Origin: Martelella sp. HB161492
Lineage (GTDB): Bacteria; Pseudomonadota; Alphaproteobacteria; Rhizobiales; Rhizobiaceae
Direction: 5' to 3'
DNA length: 64,000 nucleotides
Assembly (NCBI RefSeq): GCF_013184775.1
Contig: NZ_JAATVV010000007.1
Location: 277,526-341,525, forward strand
Below, in pieces: positions 56,844 through 64,000 of this stretch. The position numbers and the translations under genes are program-made. The notes under the pieces are model-generated. The model did no database searches, was not told the DNA's origin, and was given only the letters and a program-made list of their open reading frames with translations. The first letter of the stretch is position 1; every line of letters starts with the position of its first letter.

Positions 56844-57108
56844 AAAAAGCCGCCGGGTTTCCGCCCGGCGGTTCAGACTGTCGAGAATGCTTTCCAATCC
56901 CCACTTGCGTCATATCTGTGCCTGACTCCAGCAGCCGTGCCTCTGCACGGCGAAAGACCCTCTAAGTCCTACAGTGCCCTGAAGCGGCTGGATCCCCGTG
57001 CCGAGCACGGGGATGACGACGCAGAGGGCGGCTATTCCACCCAGGACAGACAATCTGGTTGATTTTGTTAGCAATCTGAGCTGCCGGGTTTACATCCGGC
57101 GGCTTTTT
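56844..57108 (+). repeat. ~263-bp interspersed repeat, copy 2
   Basis: Begins A5-GCCGCCGGG-TTTCC-GCCCGGCGG-TTCAGACTG and ends GCAATCTGAGC-TGCCGGG-loop-CCGGCGGC-T5, so its ends are inverted terminator-like hairpins. Inside is the palindrome ATCCCCGTG-N5-CACGGGGAT. Full-length alignment with the reverse complement of 3714-3974. It lies between the convergent hslU and manC genes and would terminate both. Whole length 265 bp; no ORF. Confidence 0.88.
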
Positions 57109-57127
57109 GATGCGCCTCGCCCTTGCC

Positions 57128-58555
57128 TCAGCCGCGGCCGAAATCGTCGACGAGACGGATGATGTCGTCTTCGCCGAGATAGGATCCGGTCTGGACCTCG
57201 ATCAGCTCCAGCGTGATCTTGCCGGGATTGGCAAGACGGTGCACGGCGCCGAGCGGAATATAGACCGACTGGTTCTCGCTCAGCATCTTGACCGTGTCAT
57301 CCACCGTCACCTCGGCCGTGCCCTTGACGACGATCCAGTGCTCGGCGCGGTGGTGATGCTTCTGCAGCGACAGCTGCTTGCCCGGATGCACGAAGATCCG
57401 CTTGGCCTGGAAGCGTTCGCCCTTGATGATCGAGGTATAGCCGCCCCAGGGCCGGTAGGAGGTCGGATGTTCGCGCGCCAGCGCTTCGGTCTTCTTCGAG
57501 GCCTTCAGCTGCTTGACGATCTGCCCGACATTCTGGCTGTCTTCCAGCCGGCCGACATAGACCGCATCCTCACCGGCAATCACCGCCATGCCCTCGAGCC
57601 CCTGACCGGCCACATGAAGATGGCGCGAGATCACCAGCGTGTCCTTCGTATTCAGCAGCGTCGCATCGCCCGAAACGACATTGCCGTCGCCATCCTTGTC
57701 GCCATCCTTCCAGATCGCATCCCACGAACCGAGATCAGACCATTTGAACGCCGATGGCACGACCGCCGCATTGCCGGTCTTTTCCATGATCGCATAGTCG
57801 ATCGAGATATCCGGGCACTGCGCGAAGATTTCCGCATCGAGACGGGTAAAATCGAGATCGCCCGTATCCTTCTCCACCGCTTCGGCGGCAAGGCTCATCA
57901 CCTCCGGCGCATAGACCTCCATCTCGCCGATCAGCGTGCCGACCGGAAACATGAACATGCCCGAATTCCAGGTGAAGGTTCCGGCCGCAACCATTGCCTC
58001 CGCCTTTTCCAGCGGCGGCTTTTCGACAAAACGCTTCACCGCAAAGGCACCCGGCGCCAGTTCTTCACCCGCCTCGATATAGCCATACCCCGTCGCCGGC
58101 TCACTCGGCGCAATCCCGAAGGTCACCAGCTTGCCCGCTTCGGCCGCCGCAAAGGCGGTATCAATGCAGGAAAAATAGCTTTCATCCGCGTCGATCTCAT
58201 GGTCGGAGGCCAGAACCTGCATGATCGCACCGGCGCCGAACATCGACTGCACCAGCGCCGCGGCCGCCGCAACCGCAGGCGCCGTATTGCGCGCCACCGG
58301 TTCGAGAATGATCGACGACAGCGCGATATCCATCTCGCGCGCCTGCTCGGCCACCAGAAAGCGGAAATCCTCATTGGTCAGCACGATCGGCGCTTCATAG
58401 CGCGCATCATCGGCAACCCGCTCAAGCGTCTTTTGAAACAGCGTCGTCGGCCCGAGGAAACGGATGAACTGTTTTGGCGCGGCCGCGCGCGAAAGAGGCC
58501 ACAACCGTGTCCCCTTGCCACCGGCCATGATCACGGGAACGATTTTACCAGTCAT
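57128..58555 (-). CDS. noeJ: Mannose-1-phosphate guanylyltransferase / mannose-6-phosphate isomerase
   Basis: 475 residues, bifunctional type II enzyme (ManC/XanB/NoeJ). The nucleotidyltransferase motif GGKGTRLWPLSR is at residues 12-23; FVEKPPLEKAE near 160; the cupin isomerase domain from about 340 has KHHHRAEHWIVVKGTAEVT. It makes GDP-mannose from mannose-1-P. With the next gene it feeds gmd/fcl at 28-30 kb. The symbol follows rhizobial use; another name would be manC. Confidence 0.94.
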   Translation of the reverse strand: MTGKIVPVIMAGGKGTRLWPLSRAAAPKQFIRFLGPTTLFQKTLERVADDARYEAPIVLTNEDFRFLVAEQAREMDIALSSIILEPVARNTAPAVAAAAALVQSMFGAGAIMQVLASDHEIDADESYFSCIDTAFAAAEAGKLVTFGIAPSEPATGYGYIEAGEELAPGAFAVKRFVEKPPLEKAEAMVAAGTFTWNSGMFMFPVGTLIGEMEVYAPEVMSLAAEAVEKDTGDLDFTRLDAEIFAQCPDISIDYAIMEKTGNAAVVPSAFKWSDLGSWDAIWKDGDKDGDGNVVSGDATLLNTKDTLVISRHLHVAGQGLEGMAVIAGEDAVYVGRLEDSQNVGQIVKQLKASKKTEALAREHPTSYRPWGGYTSIIKGERFQAKRIFVHPGKQLSLQKHHHRAEHWIVVKGTAEVTVDDTVKMLSENQSVYIPLGAVHRLANPGKITLELIEVQTGSYLGEDDIIRLVDDFGRG

Positions 58556-58597
58556 GTTTCAATGTCTCCAAATAAAGCTAGAAATTAAAATCAGGGT

Positions 58598-60016
58598 TCA
58601 GCCAACGTCAAAGGCGGCAAGCAGGGCAAGTCCCTGCCCGAGCAGATCTGCCGCCGCCGGGGCGCTTTCAGCCTCGACATAGCAGCGCATCTCCGGGGCA
58701 TTGCCGGATGGCCGGAAATGAATGATGCGGCCATCTTCAAGCGTCACCCGCAGCCCGTCAATATCGCTCTTCGCCGCCACCCGGCCCAGCGGCGCGACAA
58801 AGGCGCCGAGATTGTCATCCGAGCCGCGCAGATAGGCCATCAAGGCTTCAGAACGCGACTGGGCAAAATCCTTGATCCGGTCGGCAGCGGCAACCGGCAG
58901 GCTGAATGTCGCGGCAAGGCTGCTCAGGGGCTTTTGCGCCCGCACCGAAAGATAAAGCGCCGACAGGATCGGCAGGAAGCAGTCACGCGTCGGCAGCGCA
59001 TCGATCGGCCGGCCCGACGGCGCAAAGCCAGAGCCGGTCAGAAAGCCGCCATTGGCCTCGAAACCGACCACGCCATGCCGGCCCGCTTTCAGGGCCTCTT
59101 CCATCCCCGCGATCACATAAGGCGATCCGACGCGGGTGCGCACAACATCGAAAGCCCCGTTCTTCTCGATCCCGGAATTGGAGGTGACCGGTGTCACCAC
59201 CACATCGGCCCCCAGGAAACGCGCCGTCATCAGGCCGATCAGATCGCCGCGGAGCGGTGTGCCGGTCTCATCGGCCACCAGAGGCCGGTCGGCATCGCCA
59301 TCGGCCGAGACAATCGCATCGAAGTGCTGCTCTTGAGCCCAGCCCTTCAACAGCGCCACCGTTTCATCCGAAACGGCTTCCGTATCGACGGGAATGAAGC
59401 TTTCCGAACGGCCAAGCGCCATCACCTCGGCGCCGTAATGCGCCAGAAGATCAACGAGAAGATCCCGCGCCACGGTCGAATGCTGGTAGACGCCGACCCG
59501 CAGGCCAGACAGGGCTCCCTCCGGCAGAACGGCAAGATTGCGCTCGAAGAACAGCGTCATCGCCTCGCCCGCCCGATCGTCGCCTTTCAGCCGGCCAGCC
59601 GCCATCGTGCCGTCAAGGGCGCCAGCATGGCGGCTGATTGCCGCCTCGTCTTCCTTGGTGATCTCGCCGCTCGGCGTATAGAACTTGATGCCATTGCGGT
59701 CGGCGGGAATATGCGAGCCGGTGACCATAACCGCGCCTGCGTGGCGGGCAAAACCGTAAAGGCACAGCGCCGGCGTCGGCAGCGTGCCGCAATCGACCGG
59801 CTGAAAACCCGCCGCCGCAATCGCCGCCATGCAGTTTTCGGCAATCTCCGGGCTCGAAGCACGAAAATCGCGACCGACAAGGATCGGATCCCCCGCCTTC
59901 GCCATCCCGCTTGCAAGAAGATGACGGCAGAAGCCAGCCATGTGAACCGTCGCTGCCGCTCCAACAAGCGCCGTCGAAAGACCCCGAAGACCGCTCGTTC
60001 CGAATTTCAAATCCAT
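58598..60016 (-). CDS. noeK: Phosphomannomutase
   Basis: 472 residues of the alpha-D-phosphohexomutase family. Phosphoserine S101 in VTGSHIPADRNGIKFY, metal loop DGDADRP near 237, sugar-specificity loop GFEANGGFLTG near 320 and phosphate loop RPSGNAPEMR near 446. Converts mannose-6-P to mannose-1-P. Met at 60016 taken; 60028 possible. The 43-bp gap to noeJ suggests a single transcript. Confidence 0.92.
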   Translation of the reverse strand: MDLKFGTSGLRGLSTALVGAAATVHMAGFCRHLLASGMAKAGDPILVGRDFRASSPEIAENCMAAIAAAGFQPVDCGTLPTPALCLYGFARHAGAVMVTGSHIPADRNGIKFYTPSGEITKEDEAAISRHAGALDGTMAAGRLKGDDRAGEAMTLFFERNLAVLPEGALSGLRVGVYQHSTVARDLLVDLLAHYGAEVMALGRSESFIPVDTEAVSDETVALLKGWAQEQHFDAIVSADGDADRPLVADETGTPLRGDLIGLMTARFLGADVVVTPVTSNSGIEKNGAFDVVRTRVGSPYVIAGMEEALKAGRHGVVGFEANGGFLTGSGFAPSGRPIDALPTRDCFLPILSALYLSVRAQKPLSSLAATFSLPVAAADRIKDFAQSRSEALMAYLRGSDDNLGAFVAPLGRVAAKSDIDGLRVTLEDGRIIHFRPSGNAPEMRCYVEAESAPAAADLLGQGLALLAAFDVG

Positions 60017-60388
60017 CTCTAAAACCATCCTGAAAATTTAACGTCAGACCGGAGAGAAGGTTCCGCAAGACGAAAAACCGGTCGTTTTTGATGGCGGAAG
60101 ACCCGGCTATGGCGCAATCACGCGCCAGCAATCAGGCCCTCTCGCGCTGGCAAAGGCCGCTTCAAGGGGCCAGAGGCAAAGGCGGCTTTCCGCCGGGCAA
60201 TCGCGTGAAATGCCGGTCCTTCGCTCCCTCCGGCTTGCCTCTGCTGCCTATTGGATAGGCTGCGTGATCCTGTCAGTCAAGTTCAGCACGGGCGCGATCA
60301 GCGCAAGCCGTTGCAGCCCGGCAGGTCAGTGCGCCCGGCCCGCAGATGCGCATCAGGACCACAGCGGCGCGGCGGTCAGAGAAATGAC

Positions 60389-60497
60389 AAGCGCATGATT
60401 CGTTTCGAAAGTCGATTCCGATTTTCGAAGAGAATGATGAATAGATTCAATATGATAGAGCGTTCTGGTGCGTCCAAAAGGAGGCACGGCGCTCTAG
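60389..60497 (+). repeat. ~106-bp two-palindrome repeat, copy 4
   Basis: More diverged: GCGCATGATTCG, TTTCGAAAGTCG...CGATTTTCGAAGAG, then ATAGATTCAATATG, and the hairpin GCGTTCTGGTGCGTCC...GGCACGGCGCTCTAG. The terminal CTAG (60494-60497) supplies the TAG stop of the histidine kinase. The rest of the gap 60017-60388 has no gene I can support and must carry the noeK promoter. Confidence 0.85.
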
Positions 60498-61858
60498 GCA
60501 TTGACCATCGGAACCACCAGGACAAAGCGCGCGCCCGGTTCGTTATCTTCGATATGGACGGCAATGCCGTGCAGATCCGCTATAGCACGCACCAGGCTCA
60601 GGCCGAGCCCGTTACCCGGCGTGCTGCGGCTTCTATCCAGCCGATAAAGACGCTGGAACAGCTTGTCGCGTTCAGCCCGGGGAATGCCAGGACCGTCATC
60701 ACAGACCACCGCGATCAGGCGCCCGTCCTCGACATCGAGCTCAAGGCCGATCCGGGCGCCGCCGGCGCAGTGGTTGATGGCATTCTCGACGAGATTGACG
60801 AAAAGCTGCATCAGCAATTCTCGATCGCCCGACATCACGGCCGGCCCCTGCCCCTTATAGGTGAAGCTCAGGCTTTGCCCGTTATCCTCGGCGACATCCG
60901 TGTAGATTTCGGCGATCGCCCCCATGATTGCGGCAAGGTCGAGGGTCTGGAAACGCTTCCGGCGGGCACCAGCCTCGATCTGGGCGATCCGCAGCAATGC
61001 CTCGAAGATGGCATTGATCCGGTCGCTTTCAGCCAGTGCCTCTTCAAGCTGTTCTGGCGTTGCCGCCCCGTGGGCGGACAGCGCCGCGGCCTCTTCCAGC
61101 ACCAGCCGCAAACGGTAGAGCGGCGTCTTCAGATCATGCGCAATATCGGTGCTGACCTGACGCATGCCCTCGACAAGCGCCGACAGACGATCAAGTGCGG
61201 CATTGATCTGGGCCGAGACGACATCGATATCATCGCCCCTGCCGACCAGGTCAATCCGGCAGTCAAGGCGGCCGCTGGAAACCTCGTTCATGGTTTGAGC
61301 GATGCGATCCAGCCGTGCCTGGGCCCGCCGCGCCAGAAGGATGCCGGTCGCAAGCGCCGCCAGGATCGCCAGCCCCGTCGCCCAGCCGAAGTTGATCAGC
61401 AAGACCTGCGCCATATCCTCGGTCTCCGACAGGTTCTGCCCCACGACCAGGACGCCGCCGGCGATCGCGCCACGCATCACCCGAAAGCGGTCCTGGCCGG
61501 AAAGGCCGAGATCGACGGCGGAAACTGTCGTCAGCCCCTCCCCGGTCGGTGGCCTTTCGATATTTCCGGCACGCTTCTTGCCGTCTTCAGCCCCGAGATA
61601 GAACACCCAGTGCTCATGCTGGCGTAACCGCGAGAAACTTCTCACCGTCGCCACCAGATCCTCCGCATCCTCCGGCTCATAGCTTGAGGCAACGATGGCA
61701 TAGGTCTCACGGACGGAAATATCGAGATTGGCATAGATCTCAGCGCGCACGACGAGAAAGGTCGCCAGAAAGACAACAAGCGACGACAGCACAAAGAAGA
61801 CACCATAGGTCAGCGCCAGCCGGACCGGCGTGCTGCGCAACAGCCTGTTACGGCGCAT
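60494..61858 (-). CDS. Sensor histidine kinase
   Basis: 454 residues from ATG 61858. Membrane helices at about 12-37 and 155-177 flank a ~115-residue periplasmic domain; HAMP follows (RRAQARLDRIAQTMNEVSSGRLDCRID). Phosphoacceptor H241 in DIAHDLKTPLYRLR; N box NLVENAINHCAGG; G1 DDGPGIPRAE; G2 GNGLGLSLVRAI. Overlaps the regulator gene by 11 bases. OmpR-type partner suggests an envelope or metal signal (CusS-like), but the signal is unknown. TAG stop comes from the adjoining repeat. Confidence 0.92.
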   Translation of the reverse strand: MRRNRLLRSTPVRLALTYGVFFVLSSLVVFLATFLVVRAEIYANLDISVRETYAIVASSYEPEDAEDLVATVRSFSRLRQHEHWVFYLGAEDGKKRAGNIERPPTGEGLTTVSAVDLGLSGQDRFRVMRGAIAGGVLVVGQNLSETEDMAQVLLINFGWATGLAILAALATGILLARRAQARLDRIAQTMNEVSSGRLDCRIDLVGRGDDIDVVSAQINAALDRLSALVEGMRQVSTDIAHDLKTPLYRLRLVLEEAAALSAHGAATPEQLEEALAESDRINAIFEALLRIAQIEAGARRKRFQTLDLAAIMGAIAEIYTDVAEDNGQSLSFTYKGQGPAVMSGDRELLMQLFVNLVENAINHCAGGARIGLELDVEDGRLIAVVCDDGPGIPRAERDKLFQRLYRLDRSRSTPGNGLGLSLVRAIADLHGIAVHIEDNEPGARFVLVVPMVNA

Positions 61859-62528
61859 GGAAACTGTATCCCGTATTGCGAACCGTGTGCAGGAGCTGGA
61901 CGGAGAAGGGCTTGTCGATCTTGGCGCGCAGCCGGCTGATATGGGTTTCGACGACACTGGTCTGCGGATCGAAATGAAAGTCCCAGACCTTTTCCAGCAG
62001 CATGGTCCGCGTCAGCACCTGTCCTTCAGCGCGCATCAGCACTTCCAGCAACGTGAATTCGCGCGGCTGCAGCTCGATCACCTTGCCGCCGCGATGAACG
62101 ACACGGCGGACAAGATCCATCTCAAGATCGGCAACACGCAAAACCGTCAGTTCCGCCTTGACCGGCGGCCGGCGACCAAGCGCGTTGATGCGCGCCAGAA
62201 GTTCGGAAAAGGCGAAAGGTTTCACCAGATAATCATCCGCGCCGGCTTCAAGCCCCTCAACCCGATCATCCACACCGCCAAGCGCCGTCAGAAACAGCAT
62301 CGGTGTTGCCACTCTGGCGGCACGGGCCGCCCGCACGACCGAAAGCCCGTCCAGTTCCGGCAGCATGCGATCGATGATCAGAAGCTGGTAATTTTCCGAG
62401 GCCATCATGGCACGCTTAAGGCCCACGCGGCCATCGAAGACGACATCACAGACATGACCGGCTTCACTCAGCCCCCGGCTGAGAAAATTCGCAGTGCGAC
62501 GATCATCTTCAAGAACCAGAATGCGCAT
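61848..62528 (-). CDS. OmpR-family response regulator
   Basis: 226 residues. Phosphoacceptor D53 (LLIIDRMLPELDG), T and K as LTALG and LVKPFAFSEL; winged helix with REFTLLEVLMRAEGQVLTRTMLLEKVWDFHFDPQTSVVETHISRLRAKID. Closest in pattern to CopR/QseB-type regulators. Partner of the histidine kinase that follows. Confidence 0.93.
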   Translation of the reverse strand: MRILVLEDDRRTANFLSRGLSEAGHVCDVVFDGRVGLKRAMMASENYQLLIIDRMLPELDGLSVVRAARAARVATPMLFLTALGGVDDRVEGLEAGADDYLVKPFAFSELLARINALGRRPPVKAELTVLRVADLEMDLVRRVVHRGGKVIELQPREFTLLEVLMRAEGQVLTRTMLLEKVWDFHFDPQTSVVETHISRLRAKIDKPFSVQLLHTVRNTGYSFHAP

Positions 62529-62558
62529 GATGAGCAGTCCCATTCCTCTCTTGGCCGA

Positions 62559-62759
62559 TTATCGGCTGCGCCTGAGGCTCAGCATGAGGATCACCATGCA
62601 GCCGACGATCAGGAAACCGCCGGCCGCAAAAGGCGAAACCCCGAAACGGCCAACCGCCAGGGCACAAAGGAAGACAACAGCCAGAACCTGCAAAGCGAGC
62701 CAGCCATCGTCGACAAACAGCCCATAAAGCTCGGCAAGGATCTCACGAACCAGTTTCAT
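62559..62759 (-). CDS. Small membrane protein
   Basis: 66 residues from ATG 62759, which overlaps the upstream gene's stop (ATGA). Two hydrophobic helices (about 18-36 and 40-60) with a short basic tail LSLRRSR. No recognised family. Cotranscribed with the membrane protein upstream and 30 bp before the response regulator, so possibly part of the same operon. Confidence 0.7.
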   Translation of the reverse strand: MKLVREILAELYGLFVDDGWLALQVLAVVFLCALAVGRFGVSPFAAGGFLIVGCMVILMLSLRRSR

Positions 62760-63505
62760 TGCGAAGCTTCCATCGTTTCGCACTCCGCTTCGAGCCGCCT
62801 GACCGCTAGGGCCGACACCCCGGCAAACAGCAGGAACAACGCCAGGACGGACAGATCGCCGCCGGGCCAGTGCAAGCCGATCGCTTCACCGACCCAGAAA
62901 ACCCCGAAGGCAGTAAGCATCAGCCCGACGACGAATTTGATCGTGTTTTCCGGTACGCTGGAAAGCGGCTTGTGCACGACAAGGCCGACAAGTGCGACCA
63001 GCAGTGCCGCCGCAAGCGCGCCAATGCCCGCAACCATCGTCATGTTATGCGCCGTTCCAGCGGCGATGACGATGAAAACCACTTCAACGCCTTCAACCAG
63101 CACCGCCTTGAAAGCCGCAATGCCGGCAAGGTAATCCGAACGGCGGTTATCGTCCCCGTCCGCGTAAGCATCGATCTCTCGCGCAAAGACGGCCGCCTCA
63201 TCACGGAGCGCAAGCCGACCGGCAGCACGCAAAATCGCCTTTCTCAGCCAGCGCATGCCGAAGAGCAACATCGCCGTACCGATAACCAGCTGCAGCGGCT
63301 GCAACGGAACCAGAGCGAAGAACGGACCGAAACTGAGAACCAGCCCGACAAGGACAAGAAGCGCCAGCGCGCTGCCGGTGAGCGCCGGACGCAGGCCGCG
63401 CGTCAGACTGACCGCCAGCACAATGGTAAAGGCCTCGACGACCTCGACAAGCGATGCAAGGAAAGTCGCCGAAAATGTTGAAAACAGTGCTGCAGTGTTG
63501 TCCAT
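62756..63505 (-). CDS. COG4280-like (FTR1/GDT1-type) membrane protein
   Basis: 249 residues from ATG 63505. Six to seven hydrophobic segments with two duplicated acidic motifs: E21-x2-E24 in SLVEVVEAFTIVLAVSLTRG and VLVEGVEVVFIVIA near residue 140. This resembles the E-x2-E arrangement of FTR1-type iron permeases and other acidic-motif cation transporters. A cation transporter role is inference. The ATG at 63598 would add 31 non-hydrophobic residues; neither start has a strong ribosome site. Confidence 0.72.
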   Translation of the reverse strand: MDNTAALFSTFSATFLASLVEVVEAFTIVLAVSLTRGLRPALTGSALALLVLVGLVLSFGPFFALVPLQPLQLVIGTAMLLFGMRWLRKAILRAAGRLALRDEAAVFAREIDAYADGDDNRRSDYLAGIAAFKAVLVEGVEVVFIVIAAGTAHNMTMVAGIGALAAALLVALVGLVVHKPLSSVPENTIKFVVGLMLTAFGVFWVGEAIGLHWPGGDLSVLALFLLFAGVSALAVRRLEAECETMEASQ

Positions 63506-63867
63506 CAGCCAGTCCGGATTTCCGAAACATGCCGCGCCGATAAAGCCTCGGTCTTTCGGGAAGACGCGTGCCGGAAGCATAGCCGACGGGCGGTCCACGG
63601 CAAGCAGGAATGCAGTTTATCACGAATCCGTAAGAAACCGGCGCCTGTCCCGACCCGCTCCTTTCCGGTGCAACACCGATCCGGGCATCCCGTCAAGGTT
63701 ACGCGACAACAGGATCATAGCCTGAAAGGCGACAATGCCAAAACACCGCTTGAGGCCAGCCAGGCACCGTGTAGTTCGCCGGCCGAGCGGCAGGAGGCAT
63801 CTCAGCGCGCGGGCGGAAGCTGGGTCTGAGCTCGCTGGTGATCGGCTCGTCATTGGCGGAGAAACGC
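63506..63867. other. Intergenic region before the tRNA
   Basis: 362 bp between the membrane protein gene and the tRNA terminator. No coding pattern or repeat seen on either strand; the open frames here show no ribosome site and no familiar sequence. Confidence 0.5.
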
Positions 63868-63900
63868 CAAAACCCCTGCAGCTGGGCTGCAGGGGTTTTT
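63868..63900. terminator. Terminator of the tRNA gene
   Basis: AAAACCCCTGCAG-CTGGG-CTGCAGGGGTTTTT: nine-pair perfect stem with runs of A and T. It begins ten bases past the encoded CCA of the tRNA. Confidence 0.9.
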
Positions 63901-63908
63901 GAATGATT

Positions 63909-63985
<77 letters not shown>

Positions 63986-64000
63986 TTATCCTTTGAGCAC

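Noticed and set aside
55497..56897. 466-codon minus-strand open frame over hslU
   Set aside because: Shadow of hslU.
58718..60022. 434-codon plus-strand open frame over noeK
   Set aside because: Shadow of the phosphomannomutase gene.
63620..63853. 77-codon minus-strand frame next to the tRNA
   Set aside because: No ribosome site, Arg/Ser-rich low-complexity translation and no recognisable family.

Overview
The window is chromosomal DNA of an alphaproteobacterium of the Rhizobiales, most like a Rhizobiaceae member. The best evidence is gene order. The block tsaE, PAS histidine kinase, ahcY, ptsH, EIIA, hprK, chvG, chvI, pckA, coaA, hisE, hisF, hisA, hisH, hisB, hslV, hslU (about 36-57 kb) is a typical rhizobial backbone segment, and initiator tRNA and repeat structure agree. 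I cannot name the genus. The nif genes show a diazotroph; GDP-mannose and GDP-fucose genes are also present, but no nod genes are seen.

Layout. 0-3.7 kb: a minus-strand nif accessory operon, nifB-fdxN-LRV protein-nifZ-nifT-SIR2-like (cut by the window edge), driven by a textbook sigma-54 promoter with a NifA-type upstream site. 3.7-4.0 kb: a 261-bp interspersed repeat. 4.0-10.7 kb: an SDR dehydrogenase diverging from a polyamine-type ABC transporter with a cysteine hydrolase and a DeoR-type regulator. 10.7-13.8 kb: UbiX-like protein, PQQ-type sugar dehydrogenase, lipoate ligase-like protein. 13.8-21 kb: a BMP-type nucleoside-like ABC importer with an amidase and a cytosine-deaminase-like amidohydrolase in one operon. 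21-28 kb: D-amino acid aminotransferase, EI24 membrane protein, a split Rieske oxygenase system, GST, malate synthase G. 28-36 kb: gmd and fcl (GDP-fucose), an FAD oxidoreductase, and a 1192-residue orphan P-loop NTPase behind an AT-rich leader.

36-57 kb is the conserved backbone: t6A synthesis, SAH recycling, the short nitrogen-type PTS phosphorelay (EIIA, HPr, HPr kinase), ChvG/ChvI, gluconeogenesis, CoA and histidine synthesis, HslVU protease. 57-64 kb: GDP-mannose synthesis (two genes), a two-component system, a small membrane pair, and an initiator tRNA at the edge.

Two interspersed repeat families stand out. A ~263-bp element with terminator-like terminal hairpins occurs at 3.7 and 56.8 kb. 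A ~106-bp two-palindrome element occurs four times, and each time its terminal CTAG supplies the TAG stop codon of the adjoining minus-strand gene. Both edges of the conserved backbone block coincide with a repeat copy.
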